Assembly (NCBI RefSeq): GCF_000090795.2
Contig: NW_003546268.1
Coordinates: 1,342-24,492, forward strand
DNA: 23,151 nt
Origin: Amphimedon queenslandica
Taxonomy: Eukaryota; Porifera; Demospongiae; Haplosclerida; Niphatidae
Direction of reading: 5' to 3'
Shown: piece by piece, positions 1 through 9,515 of the stretch
How the letters are laid out: each line of letters opens with the position of its first letter
Position numbering within the stretch: position 1 is the stretch's first letter
Notes under the pieces: generated by a model
What the model saw: the letters and a program-made list of their open reading frames with translations, nothing else
Databases searched by the model: none
What the model was told of the DNA's origin: nothing
Program-made: the position numbers and the translations under genes

Positions 1-430
1 TGGACACTTTCTATCAGCTAAATACACAGCTGCCTTCTCCATAAGATCATCCTCTTAATTTTTTCCTGGGTTCTTTACTCGGTTCTTGACACAGTCTGTC
101 ATCCTTCTTCGATCTGAAATCTTCTTCTATGTACTTTGAACGTATAATAAAGGGTCCCACATGCTTTGTACTTGTATTCCATAGATAAATAATTAAGGAA
201 CAAAGTCGAATACAAAGATTTAGTTCCTTTACACTTTTCTTTTGGTAGGACAAAAAATTGCTGACGCGGACATAAAATATCACGTGATATTTCTATCCTA
301 GGATAAATTTTCACGGGGGACAATTTTTTTTGTGACAGGCCTGTATTATTCATTGTTATGTGTGCATATTGTGGGTGGGAAATGTGAATCAATCTATGTA
401 AATCAAATTTTAGTTTCCTATTAAAACTGA
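1..430. other. left-edge stretch without a supported gene
   Basis: No gene can be supported here. The part from about 345 aligns with the intron before exon 4 of gene B. The first ~340 bases do not resemble the exons 1-3 that precede that intron in gene B. Open frames on the minus strand exist but show no recognisable domain. The Death-domain exons of gene A must lie left of the window, or have been lost or replaced. Confidence 0.5.
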
Positions 431-605
431 TATTGTTTATAGCACTGAAGTTTTATTTTGGCGACTGGCGATCTGCCAGCAAAATTACCAATATTAAAGT
501 GCATGATCAGTAATGCATTGTACACAAAAATCAAAAATCACCAAATTAAAAACCACCAATTACAGTTTATCAGCAAAATTGCCAAAATAAAGTGCTATAA
601 TGGTA
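431..605. mobile_element. MITE-like inverted-repeat element in gene A intron
   Basis: The ends are inverted copies: TATAGCACT followed by TTTATTTTGGC on the left, and GCCAAAATAAAGTGCTATA near the right end. The outermost bases resemble the TACC...GGTA ends of the other elements here. The internal stretch with gccaaa/ccaccaat words is also related. The matching intron of gene B (10220-10398) lacks it. Confidence 0.55.
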
Positions 606-643
606 TATTATGGCAATTGTTTGTTTATTATTATGTGTTTAGG

Positions 644-683
644 CAGGGATATAATAGACTAATAATATAATAGAATATCCCTG
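644..683. mobile_element. 40-bp insertion with CAGGGATAT inverted ends and a 7-bp duplication
   Basis: A 40-bp segment begins CAGGGATAT and ends ATATCCCTG. It is flanked by GTTTAGG at 637-643 and again at 684-690. Gene B has a single uninterrupted copy of this site at its exon 4 acceptor. The CAGGG termini and 7-8 bp duplication fit a minimal hAT-like non-autonomous insertion. The duplication regenerated the splice acceptor TTTAG. Confidence 0.6.
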
Positions 684-689
684 GTTTAG

Positions 690-3600
690 GTAAGTATTTT
701 CCTACTCCTGAAGTGAGTGTGGTTTTTGAGACTATTAAAGATCATGATATAGTAGTTTTACAAGGTAATAATTATTAATAAAATGATAACACATGTACAT
801 TCAATAATATCACTATAGATAATACAAGTACTGCTGATCAAACCAAGATAACACAATCTGGTAAGCATGTATAGTAGTAAAAGTGTATCATTATTTTATT
901 CTTTAATATATAGATACATCTCCTTCTAATGCAGCAGCTGCTAGCAATTTATCTTCACAGCCTTTATCACTTGAAGGTATACACCTTTTACATACTACAA
1001 AACTAGTAATATCTTTCATAGTTGAAGTACATGTTCCTGTTTCAAAAGGCTTACTGGGGGACTTTATCTCAATGAGAATGTCTTACGGAAGGATGTTTTA
1101 CAATGTTGGCAAGATTATTAAACAGAAGTGCTGCTCGCTAAAAGATATAAAGGAGCTTTTGTCTTGTTGTGGCACTGTTCTTAGTAAAAAAGTGAAGAAG
1201 TGTCGGGATATTTCTAGTCTCTTGCATATTATTCAAAATGAGTGTTCACTGACTAACATTGCACTCCTTCATAGTGTAGTGGATGAGATGAAGATCACTG
1301 AAGCAGATGAACACATTAAGGCATATAAAACAGAGTTAAAGGAATTCTGCAACTCACTCTCCATCAGTCTTTGTTTGAAGGAAAGATTTGCTTCCATTCC
1401 TCATCTTCAATGTGAAACAGTTACTTTTGTCCTTGATTGGGAGCCTGAGGAACATGTACTCAAAGATATCGAGGAGATCCTTGCAAAAGCATCCGGTAAA
1501 CTATTGAAGATTGACTATATAAAACGAACAAATTCAATATCTGTCACTTGCTTCTTTTCTTCCTCTGATGTTGGGTTTACTGTATTGAGGATGATAGAGA
1601 ATATTCATATACTAATGGGACAAGGATTAAAGAAACTGACTATTGGTAACTTAACATTATGGCGGAGACAAGATGTTGTACAAAAGGTAAATGATATGCA
1701 TAAATAGTTGAATATTATTTTTTTATTATTATGTACAGGAACAAAAAGAACATAGAGACTTACTGCAACATACTGAGGTCAGTTAATGTATCATTACTTT
1801 ACTTTACACACACAGACAGGATGACTGCTTTACCCTCGATCACGCTTACGCGTGTCTCGGGTAATGATTATCTTAATTATTATATGTACAGGTTATTTCT
1901 TATATTATACTTGAAGAAGCTGAATATAAACTAAGAGATGCTATCAGCAGCAAAGAGAAGGTATATATGCCGTACTGCCAGACTGTGCAATGCAATGTAT
2001 TTGTAGGAACTGATTGAATTGAAACGAGAAATATCAATGACTCAAGTATCCGAGGTTAAAAGTTTAACCTTAAATTGATTATGTATTTTATTTATGTAAA
2101 TGTAACGATTTATTTATTAGGAAGAATCATTGTTTGTTCAAAGTGATACTGAATCATTTAAAGAAGTTGAAGTATATCTCAGTAGTTTGTATTAATTATA
2201 ATAGTTATTAATAGGAAGAACCACTTGACGAAGAGTTTACTGTATTGAGGTCTCAGTTTAATGAGATACAAAAAGAAAACAAAGAATTATCAGACAAATT
2301 ATCAAAAATGAAGGCTGGGTATTTGAGATCACTTATTAGTCACACTGATTCAGGTTAGAGTAGCTTTATTAATTATAATAATAATTATGAGTAATTAAAG
2401 CTGCTAGTAAAGTGAGAAGAGGAATGGCTTTTGAAATTGATGACTGCAAATTTCATCTTAAAGCAATGACAAATCCAGACTATCAGCCATTAGTAGATAA
2501 TAAAAGAATAATAGTGGAATTACAAGAAAAAATAACATTAAAGAATATGGAACTAATTACTAAAAGAGAGCACACTGAGAAGATCATAAAAGATATTAAA
2601 GGTTTTATTGATGATGTGTGTGATCATTTGATTATTGATCTTTGAATAGGTTTGGATCCAATATGTTTAGTAAGTGAAATCAGACAATGATAGTTACTCT
2701 TTTAATTAGTTCACACTGTATTGTAATCATCCTGTTACTGGAGAATTTATGGACTCAATACTTGAAGTACATAAAGATGAGTTACTACCCACAGTGCTGG
2801 ATAAAGCTTATGAGGTTTATTAGTTTTAGTTGAACATGTATTTATTTGTTCTTTTTTTTCATTTCTTTCTCAGTTAATGGAGTTGAATCCTTTTATCCCT
2901 ATTGAGAGATGTCGTTTAGTTAAATATTCTTATGATGATGACGTAATGGAGCAATCCTTGGATTTTGATGAGGTATAACTAAGTTTTTGTATCCTGTTGT
3001 TATTTTTTATTTTTTATTTTAGTTTCAGCATCAAACTATTGGGCAAATTGTGGGTGGGACTAGACATTATCCTTTTGAATTATTCATAGAAACTAGTGAA
3101 GAAAATGATATTTTTGATAAATACCATGATGGAGGTGAATGTGATATGTTACCATAACAATGCATGTACTTGTATTTGATGGCATAGGCAATAATATGAT
3201 TGAGTATGATAGTCTGAATGATGAAACAAAGGATCAAATATATTCAGTAAGTGAAATCAGACAATGATAGTTACTCTTTCAATTAGTTCATATTGCATTG
3301 TGATCATCCTATTACTGGAGAATTTATGTACTCAACACTTAAAGTTCATAAAGATGAATTGCTACCCACAGTACTGAATAAAGCTTATGAGGTTTATTAG
3401 TTTTAATTGAACATGTATTTATTCATTCTTTTTTCCATTTCCTTCTCAGTTAATGGAGTTAGCTCCTTTCCCTATTGAGAGGTGTCGTTTAGTTAAATAT
3501 TATGAAAGTTATTATGATATAATTGAGGAATCCTTAGATCTTGATGAGGTACCATATATAGTGGGAAATTTTTGAGGCAATAAAATTTGGCGTTTTAATA

Positions 3601-6282
3601 GCAATTTGCCAAAATATAATTCACCATTTTGAGCCATTATGTGCATGCTCAATGGCATGTGGCCACAAATTTGCCAAATTAAAATCCGCCAATCACCAAA
3701 TTTAATTTCCCACTATATGGCATACTTAAGTTTTTTGTATCCTGTTGCTATTGTTATTTTTAGTTTCAGCATCAAACTATTGGACAGATTGTGGGTGGGA
3801 CTAAACATCATCCTTTTCAATTATATATAGAAACTCGTGAAGAAAATGAATCTTTTTATAAATACAATGAAGAAGGTGAATGTGATTTGTTACCATAACA
3901 ATGCATGTACTTGTATTTGTCGATGGCGTAGGCAATGATATAATATCAATGTATAAGACTGAGCAACTCATTACGGTAACACCAGAAAGACATCCATTAC
4001 AGAACAAGTTAGTGGAAACTTTTATCATTGATTTATGATTTAAAGTTTTATTTTGTTGATTAGTATATACATGTATTACTTTGGATTACAAAAAAATAAT
4101 CCAACAATAAGTGAAATTAAATAAGTTTAATTTAACTTTAGTCTGTGTTTAAAGTTTTGGGCTTAGTTTCTATTAGGCACCTAATCATGAAAATCACACA
4201 ATCAAATATTATGGCGTATCAATTTTTGTTATCTCTCAATTTTGAATTTTTGGAATACTTGCAATGTATGTGCACTAGTATACATGTATTTTGTATTTAT
4301 TATTAGGCACTATAAATTATAATGCAGTGGTTAAACTTACAATTGTGTTTAATAATAGTTCTAATGTCAATTATTTCATTGTAAGTGATTACTGTAGGTG
4401 GGTTTTGTGGTATNTGAGATGTAACAAGCAAAAAGAATGGAAGGACAATTTAAGAAAGGTCGTTTGTATTGATACAGTGAGTTTTAACACTGTAATTTTA
4501 GTTATTGTGTGTTTGTGTGTGTGACTGTGTGAGCCATAACTTCTTCAGTATGTGAAGTACTTAGACTATTGTTGCAATTAAAATTTTTGTTTAATTATTT
4601 CTTTTGAATGCATTGACATATTTTTGGTAATGTACTGATGTTACTTTTCACTCTCTGCTTACATAGTCACTGGTTGACTATTACTATAGGCGGCGGCAGG
4701 GTCGGGCATGGACGGGCAATGCCCGACCAAAAATTTTGACCGGAAATGAAAATTTAATTAATGACCTCATTTTTAGTCATGAATAATGATCATAGCTAGC
4801 AAGAGACAGTCTTTTCTGCTTTCCTTTGTCAACAAGCCTTCAAGAGGACCAGGACTAGCACTTTAATAGAGCTTTACAGATGAGACAGGAGGCCTTTTAG
4901 GCATATTTTTATGGTATATCATATTGTATGCATGCGTTGAGTATACGCCCAAATTACGCGCAAAAAAGGTGGGTGTGGTCAAAATTGTGGCACACTTTGC
5001 GCGCCATTTTTTGCCCGCCATTTTTTGCCCAACTACTCTTCCAATCCTGCCGCTGCCTATGACTATTACAATGGCAACCTTTTATTTTGACACTCTTTCT
5101 GTTGTTTGTTTATATTTGAACCTACAATGTATGCTTTATAAACATGTCCATCAATATAATGATATAATTTTGATGATCTTGCTTATTGTACAATTTCCTT
5201 TGAATTGAACTGCTACATATATACACATGTATATATGAATGTTAAACTCTGTTTTAAAAATCATAAAAGTGACTGCAATCTTGAAAAACCAACCTCAATC
5301 CTACATATAGGCTACTGCATATAATAGGACATTATGTTAATTGTTATCTTAAGTTAATTGTGAACATAATTAGCATGTAAACATTTTTGCATAGGTTATT
5401 TTTATAATTTTTATCAAAATATGACACTGTAAAACCATAACTTCATCACAGTGTAATATTGCAATTATAGTGGTGTAAACTTTAACTTTATGAAGTTATA
5501 TATTTTTATTACAAGCATTATACATGTATTAATTGTAACCCCCATTTTATACTAGGTTGAAGACTTTTGGTCGTAAGTTGTATGAGTTTTGAAATTGTAA
5601 TGTGTGTGATCTTCAATCATGTAGTGTGTACAATCATATCAAGCGACCAAGCCAAATTAGCAGTGGGTGTGACTACATGCTATTTAAAGTAAATAAGTGT
5701 TTTTGACATGCAAACATTAACCTTTTTATTAGGAAGGTATTGAACCAATGTGGGAAGACAAAACAAACAAAGATGGTGGTAGGTGGTTGTTAAATATTAA
5801 TAAAAGACGAAGAAAATGTGGAGTTTTAGACAATGTTTGGATTGAAACAGTTAAGTCTGCAGAAAAATTGGAAAGAATGTTTATTTTGTTGCTTTCTGTA
5901 GTTAATGTGCTTAATTGGGGAAGTTTTTGATGACAGTAGTGATGATATATGTGGAGCTATGGTACAAAATAGAACAAAAGGGGACAAAATATCTATTTGG
6001 ACTAGAGTTGCTAAAAATAAAGAGCATGTTTACAGAATAGGGTACATTATAACATTTTTATTTTGAAGTTACTGTTTCTGGAATAGTCATGTATATAAAG
6101 AGAAGATAAAAATCCACATTTTTGAACCATTTACGATACAATACGAGGTAGAGAATATTGAATTTACTTTACTTATTATGTCTTCTTTCTCCTTCACTTA
6201 GTCACATCTTGATGTTGTAACACGGTCTAGCAATAGAACACTATTTACTATAACCTGTCCACACGTTATTGATAGGAGCTAA
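690..6282 (+). CDS. gene A: coiled-coil / USP47-like (x2) / eIF4E fusion protein, 5' partial
   Basis: Exons: 690-764, 819-860, 914-976, 1022-1686, 1739-1777, 1892-1960, 2007-2054, 2121-2171, 2215-2353, 2401-2601, 2650-2669, 2710-2814, 2874-2972, 3023-3134, 3188-3246, 3287-3391, 3450-3548, 3764-3875, 3932-4007, 4398-4476, 5556-5572, 5625-5688, 5733-5849, 5902-6041, 6087-6147, 6202-6282 (TAA). All junctions are GT-AG and the phases close over 911 codons. It matches gene B exon for exon from its exon 4, with three differences. An 84-base in-frame shortening leaves the tiny exon 2650-2669. The USP47-like block is doubled. Loss of two bases near the end replaces the eIF4E stop and adds nine residues. 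Domains in order are a Ser/Thr-rich linker, a helical plus alpha/beta module (1022-1686), coiled coil, two USP47-like segments and eIF4E. Base 4414 is N inside an eIF4E codon. The Death-domain exons of gene B are not found here. Likely cytoplasmic and mRNA-cap binding; this is inferred from the domain only. Confidence 0.8.
1022..1686 (+). other. gene A exon: helical plus alpha/beta module
   Basis: A single 665-base exon of 221 codons. The first half looks helical, with an RDISSLLHII-type core. The second half alternates beta and helix, ending in KLTIGNLTLWRR. The equivalent gene B exon is 10724-11385 and gene C carries a diverged version. I do not recognise a named Pfam family. Confidence 0.7.
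2710..3134 (+). other. gene A: first USP47-like segment
   Basis: Exons 2710-2814, 2874-2972 and 3023-3134 encode about 105 residues. Recognisable words are CRLVKYSYDDD, then HQTIGQIVGGT and FELFIETSEENDIFDKY. These resemble the RLVKY / GG / LLLETR stretch after the catalytic domain of USP47, as I remember that family. No Cys or His protease box is present. This copy lacks the inverted-repeat element found in the corresponding intron of the second copy and of gene B. Confidence 0.6.
3287..3875 (+). other. gene A: second USP47-like segment
   Basis: Exons 3287-3391, 3450-3548 and 3764-3875 repeat the exon pattern of 2710-3134 with the same lengths (105, 99, 112). Words include CRLVKYYESYYD, HQTIGQIVGGTKH and LYIETREENESFYKY. 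Its middle intron carries the element at 3550-3724. It joins the eIF4E domain in frame through exon 3932-4007. Confidence 0.6.
3550..3724. mobile_element. TA-flanked MITE in gene A intron, starting at the splice donor
   Basis: Left end TACCATATATAGTGGG, right end CCCACTATATGGCATA. The interior contains gccaaaat / ccaccatttt / gccattat words shared with 12920-13117. The first module of gene A has the empty site (GAGGTATAACTAAG at 2970). The first TA of the element sits inside the donor, changing GTATAA to GTACCA. Confidence 0.75.
4685..5060. mobile_element. 376-bp inverted-repeat insertion with 9-bp target duplication
   Basis: Ends are TATAGGCGGCGGCAGG and CCTGCCGCTGCCTAT, flanked by GACTATTAC at 4676-4684 and 5061-5069. 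Gene B has one uninterrupted copy of the site (GAATATTACAATGG near 14652). The interior is unusually GC-rich for the window (GGGTCGGGCATGG, TGCCCGACC). A 9-bp duplication suggests a Mutator-like element; 8 bp (hAT) cannot be excluded. Confidence 0.75.
5556..5572 (+). other. 17-bp microexon of gene A encoding the VEDFW motif
   Basis: Acceptor ACTAG, exon GTTGAAGACTTTTGGTC, donor GTAAGT. It supplies V-E-D-F-W and two bases of the next codon. This motif belongs to the eIF4G/4E-BP binding face of eIF4E. Gene B has the same microexon at 15755-15771, with VEEFW. Flanking introns are 1079 bp and 52 bp. Confidence 0.85.
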
Positions 6283-7272
6283 ACGAGAATAATTAGAGTC
6301 ATCTTTGTTTCAAATTTTATTGTCTATTATACTATAATAATTATACTTAATATAAAATTTTTGGTTTGAAAAAGTCATTGTAAATTTTGCATGTAGATGT
6401 ATTAAAATTAATAATTAAATTAAGTGATAAGCCCTGCAGGATTGATCTTGTAAAGTGAATTCAAAGAAGTCCCTGTGTGACCATCACTGAACTAACACCA
6501 ATATGTCAACCCTACATAATTATTGTTACATAATTATGGCAATTATTCAATAGCATTATTCATGTTCATTTTTAATAGACATGACTCATTTGACAATTAG
6601 CTGCAGTGTAGGGTAGGGTTAGTCTTATGTAGCCAGACCCCGCCCTCTGTGCCTACGCGAGACTAGTGTAGGGTTGACAAGTTGAAGTTAATTCATGATG
6701 ATAGGGCTTTTTTGAATTCATTTTATAGGTACAACCTATAAAATCCTACTTAAATTCATTTTGCAGGCAATAATTTTGCAAAATTTTTTGCCTTAGTTTT
6801 ATCCTTTAAAAATTATGCTGATTTTGTTGAGCATAAGATTTTTATGCAATTGTTTTGGTACAAGTTTTAAAAATATCATTAGTATTTAGAAAATGAAAAT
6901 ATATACTTATAATAGGAATTTAAAGAAGGAGTTAGGAGACCTAAAAACAAACAAGAAAAATTATAATCATTAGCAAGTGTCATAATGAAATATTTTGTTA
7001 CAATTAGATCTAAGTTATGATTGAAATACAAATTATGTCAAGAAAGCATCAAAAGCTAGGTGAAAGTATTGGAATGATGGAAGTTGCTCGAGGGAAGTGG
7101 TATTCCAGAAAAGCAGGCTATGTTGTCTTAAGGAACAAAATGTTGAATAGTTTCTGAAAGGAATGTTCTGGTGCATTCACAAGTGTTGAATCCTTGTCAA
7201 AGTTTGTTTAAAGATGGAAATTTTGCAAATTTGAATAAAGTGGTGGTATAAACTAAAGTGTAAATGTGTTAT
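6283..7272. other. intergenic region after gene A
   Basis: No gene supported. The sequence to about 6500 parallels that downstream of gene B (16450-16890), including gtaaa(a/g)tgaattcaaa words, and marks the edge of the duplicated block. Beyond it is AT-rich sequence with short repeat pieces. Confidence 0.5.
6452..6727. repeat. imperfect long inverted repeat
   Basis: The left arm has gaattcaaagaagtccc ... GTCAACCCTACA. The right arm has TGTAGGGTTGAC ... agggcttttttgaattc. The arms are about 60 bases and imperfect, with a perfect 12-base core. Related words recur at 16800-16885. Possibly a non-autonomous element. Confidence 0.45.
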
Positions 7273-8454
7273 TGGCCTCGCCTACGCGAGGTATAGGTAG
7301 TTGTTGTGTCTGTCTGTCTGTCATTCATTCTGTACAACTGAAATTTGTTTTTAATAAACAATAACTTTAGCACAGCATGTTTCAAGCTCTTAGATCTTTC
7401 TTTTTGGTGTGGAAAAGTCTTTCATAACTGTTTTGTGTTGCTCAAATACAAGTGCTAGGTACAGAAGCTTCAAAGTAAGAAAATCGAGCAGTTGGGCCAA
7501 GTTCCGTTGTGTTGGCACTTTAGAGATAGATGGTAGCATTTTTCAGTAGATTAGAACATGGCCTTCAAATAATATGAACAGATTTCTCTAAATCTTACTT
7601 GATGAAGAGTTATACTTACTTGAAATTGTTGAGGTCACTCGTTTGTGCAGCGCTAGAGCAACAACTTGCTGGGTTATGGTACTAAAGTACCTATACTATC
7701 TCAAATATACAAAGGCAGCAACTTTTTTTGTCAGCAAGTTTATCATATATTGCTGATTAGTAAAGAAAAAGTGAAGCTTCTTTCTCACATGGTCTTCTTG
7801 CTGCCAATCATGCCAGTATGATGGAATGCCACACCTTTCAATCTACATGCATGGGAGGGGCTGGAGCTGCTTGCATGTATGTGCTGCAGTGCTGCTACTT
7901 CTGCAGGTACCGTATAGCGTCAAATTTTCGTGGTTGAAAATTTTCGTGATTTTCGTGATTGAATGGACAATCACGAAAATATTTTTCACGAAATTTAATT
8001 TTGATATAAACGTGGGCGTGTCCCATCACGCCTTTTATTTGTTTCTCGGGCACAACTAAGAGTCTCTCCTATAAAGGGAGTCCACCTTTCTTGGTATATG
8101 TGATAGCCACGGATACACGAAGGGAATTAATATCGAATAATGCTACCACTCATGTTGCTTCTTCTCCAAGTCCAGCTGCAAGGCTAGCTACTAGCGGCCA
8201 CATGGATAGGAGTGGTTTTAATCATCACGAAATTTTATTTAAATCACGAAAATTTTTTAACGAAAATTTACTTGAAAGCAAAAATGTATGGAATCACGAA
8301 AATTTTCACCCACGAAAATTTGACGCTATACGGTATTCAAGAGCAAGTGCATGCAACTGCAGGAAGCTAGTGTTGAGCAGACTCTCTTCATGCTGATAAT
8401 CAAACAGCTATTGCAGTGCAGGCATGCACCATAGCAGCTATAGGGGCGAGGCCA
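7273..8454. mobile_element. possible larger inverted-end element enclosing a MITE
   Basis: TGGCCTCGCC at 7273-7282 is a perfect inverted match of GGCGAGGCCA at 8445-8454. These are GC-rich words in AT-rich surroundings. The interior has no convincing coding frame and contains the element 7908-8335. I found no target duplication, so the pairing may be chance. Confidence 0.3.
7908..8335. mobile_element. TA-flanked MITE with long inverted arms
   Basis: Left end TACCGTATAGCGTCAAATTTTC, right end AATTTGACGCTATACGGTA. The arms carry repeated cacgaaaatttt words over roughly 80 bases each side, around a unique centre at about 8050-8210. Open frames across it are by-products of the repeat. It shares its termini, but not its interior, with the intronic elements of genes A and B. 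Confidence 0.8.
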
Positions 8455-8654
8455 TGCACCGTAGGTGTCTCGTGCATAATGTACAGGGAATATAAATAAA
8501 ATTATGATAACTTTTTAGGTATAAATATCATTTTACTAAGGGAAGGAGAGCATTGAGTATGAGTCTGACCATACATGTATACAACATTGTGCTCAAGTTT
8601 GAGTTGGAGGTGGATGACCAGTAATGGGGCAATTTTAGTAGTTTTTTTATGTGT

Positions 8655-8855
8655 GATAATTTCTGTCCCACATGTCTGCCCCTTTGTGACTTTATGATTT
8701 TAAGATTTAAGCAAGCTCAAAATTTAGCAGACAATACTATTGATGTAAATGTTCAGATTTCTAAAAATTTATCCTGGTATTAAGATCGCATCATTTTAAA
8801 AGTAAGTGTATGCCATTATAAAAAGCACTGAAATTATCTAATTTTTCATTTACAG
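8655..8855 (+). pseudogene. decayed fragment of a gene C-like gene (exon end plus intron)
   Basis: Bases 8706-8780 read FKQAQNLADN...IDVNVQISKNLSWY, then TAA at 8781. Gene C has FEQAQDLANIIIDGNFQLTINSIWY at the same point. After LSWY comes a donor, GTAAGT at 8802, and an intron ending TTTTTCATTTACAG at 8855. This is nearly the same as the gene C intron 19647-19696, which also contains ATAAAAAGCA. Upstream, the CCCCTTTGTG region matches LPLC/VPLC with frame damage. It lies on the opposite strand to gene C. Only the 3' part of the module is recognisable, so it is a relic and not a working gene. Confidence 0.7.
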
Positions 8856-9210
8856 ATACATCTATGGGTTTTGGAGGCTGTGAACATTGCTCAGTGCAAA
8901 CAGGCCAGGATCTAGTGGGTGCATATGGATACATTAGCACCCAAAATTGAATAAGATGCACCCACTAATTGAGTTAATTTGTCAATAAAATAATAGAAAA
9001 TACTGCAATGCCTGCACTTTATGCAACCAGAACTTTCTTATATCCATGACACCAAAGTGAGCAAGCACAAATAAAATTTTAAAAATTTGCATGGTTTACT
9101 ACAATAATGCTTTGCAATCATAATGATCTAACTTCTTCATTCATATATATCTATGCAGCATTTATTGCATGCAACAATGCCAAGGCCCCCAACACAGCTT
9201 TGTCATTGAA
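8856..9210. other. spacer, no gene seen
   Basis: AT-rich sequence between the gene C-like relic and the minisatellite. I see no domain, no convincing splice chain and no clear repeat. Confidence 0.4.
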
Positions 9211-9362
9211 TCATTTCATAGATATTAGAGTAATCATAGATAAGATATTAGTCATTTCATAGATATTAGAGTAATCATAGATATTAGAGTAATCATAGAT
9301 ATTAGATATTAGTCATTTCATAGATTTCATAGATATTAGAGTAAATTACTCTATTATCTATG
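9211..9362. repeat. minisatellite of catagatattagagtaat units
   Basis: Irregular tandem copies of the words tcatttcatagatattagagtaat and agtaatcatagatattag. The tract ends with a piece in inverted form (attactctattatctatgg), so it could fold into a hairpin. It lies about 150 bases upstream of the gene B start codon. Confidence 0.8.
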
Positions 9363-9515
9363 GTCATTTGCAAATGAGATTGAGCCACGCCCATGATTGT
9401 CTTAGCCTTGCCCACATGGTAAATTACTTAGAAAAAAAGTGAGAAAACCGAGGAGAAAACACTCGACGGTCAGAGGGTCTGGCCTCTAGACAGGACCCAC
9501 TTATTGAATAGAACT

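Larger units (their letters stand above)
3932..6282 (+). other. gene A: eIF4E cap-binding domain
   Basis: Exons 3932-4007, 4398-4476, 5556-5572, 5625-5688, 5733-5849, 5902-6041, 6087-6147 and 6202-6282 spell an eIF4E fold: ERHPLQNKWVLWY, EWKDNL, VEDFW, VYNHI, EGIEPMWED, GGRWLLNI, DNVWIET, LMCLIGEVFDD, RTKGDKISIW. The equivalents of human W56, W102, E103, R157, K162 and W166 are all present, as is W73 of the eIF4G/4E-BP face. Near the C terminus it is two residues shorter than gene B in the loop carrying the Ser209 region, and it ends nine residues later. Confidence 0.85.

Noticed and set aside
47..392. Two overlapping minus-strand open frames at the left edge
   Set aside because: No recognisable domain, no plausible start context and overlapping each other. 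They could belong to a gene further left but cannot be supported.
2412..2645. Stop at the end of GFIDDVCDHLIIDL taken as the true end of gene A
   Set aside because: Removing the 48-bp intron lets the frame continue in phase through all later exons, in both paralogues. I keep the early stop only as a possible retained-intron isoform.
3932..6282. eIF4E portion as an inserted processed retrocopy
   Set aside because: It is split by seven introns, including a 17-bp microexon, and shows no poly-A tract or target duplication around it.
8091..8396. Open frame of about 100 codons on the + strand
   Set aside because: It runs through the centre and right arm of the inverted-repeat element 7908-8335. 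The residues come from repeated cacgaaaattt words, with no domain and no splice context.
9211..9362. Possible CRISPR array
   Set aside because: Units are irregular, directly abutting and without unique spacers of constant length. The surroundings are eukaryotic.
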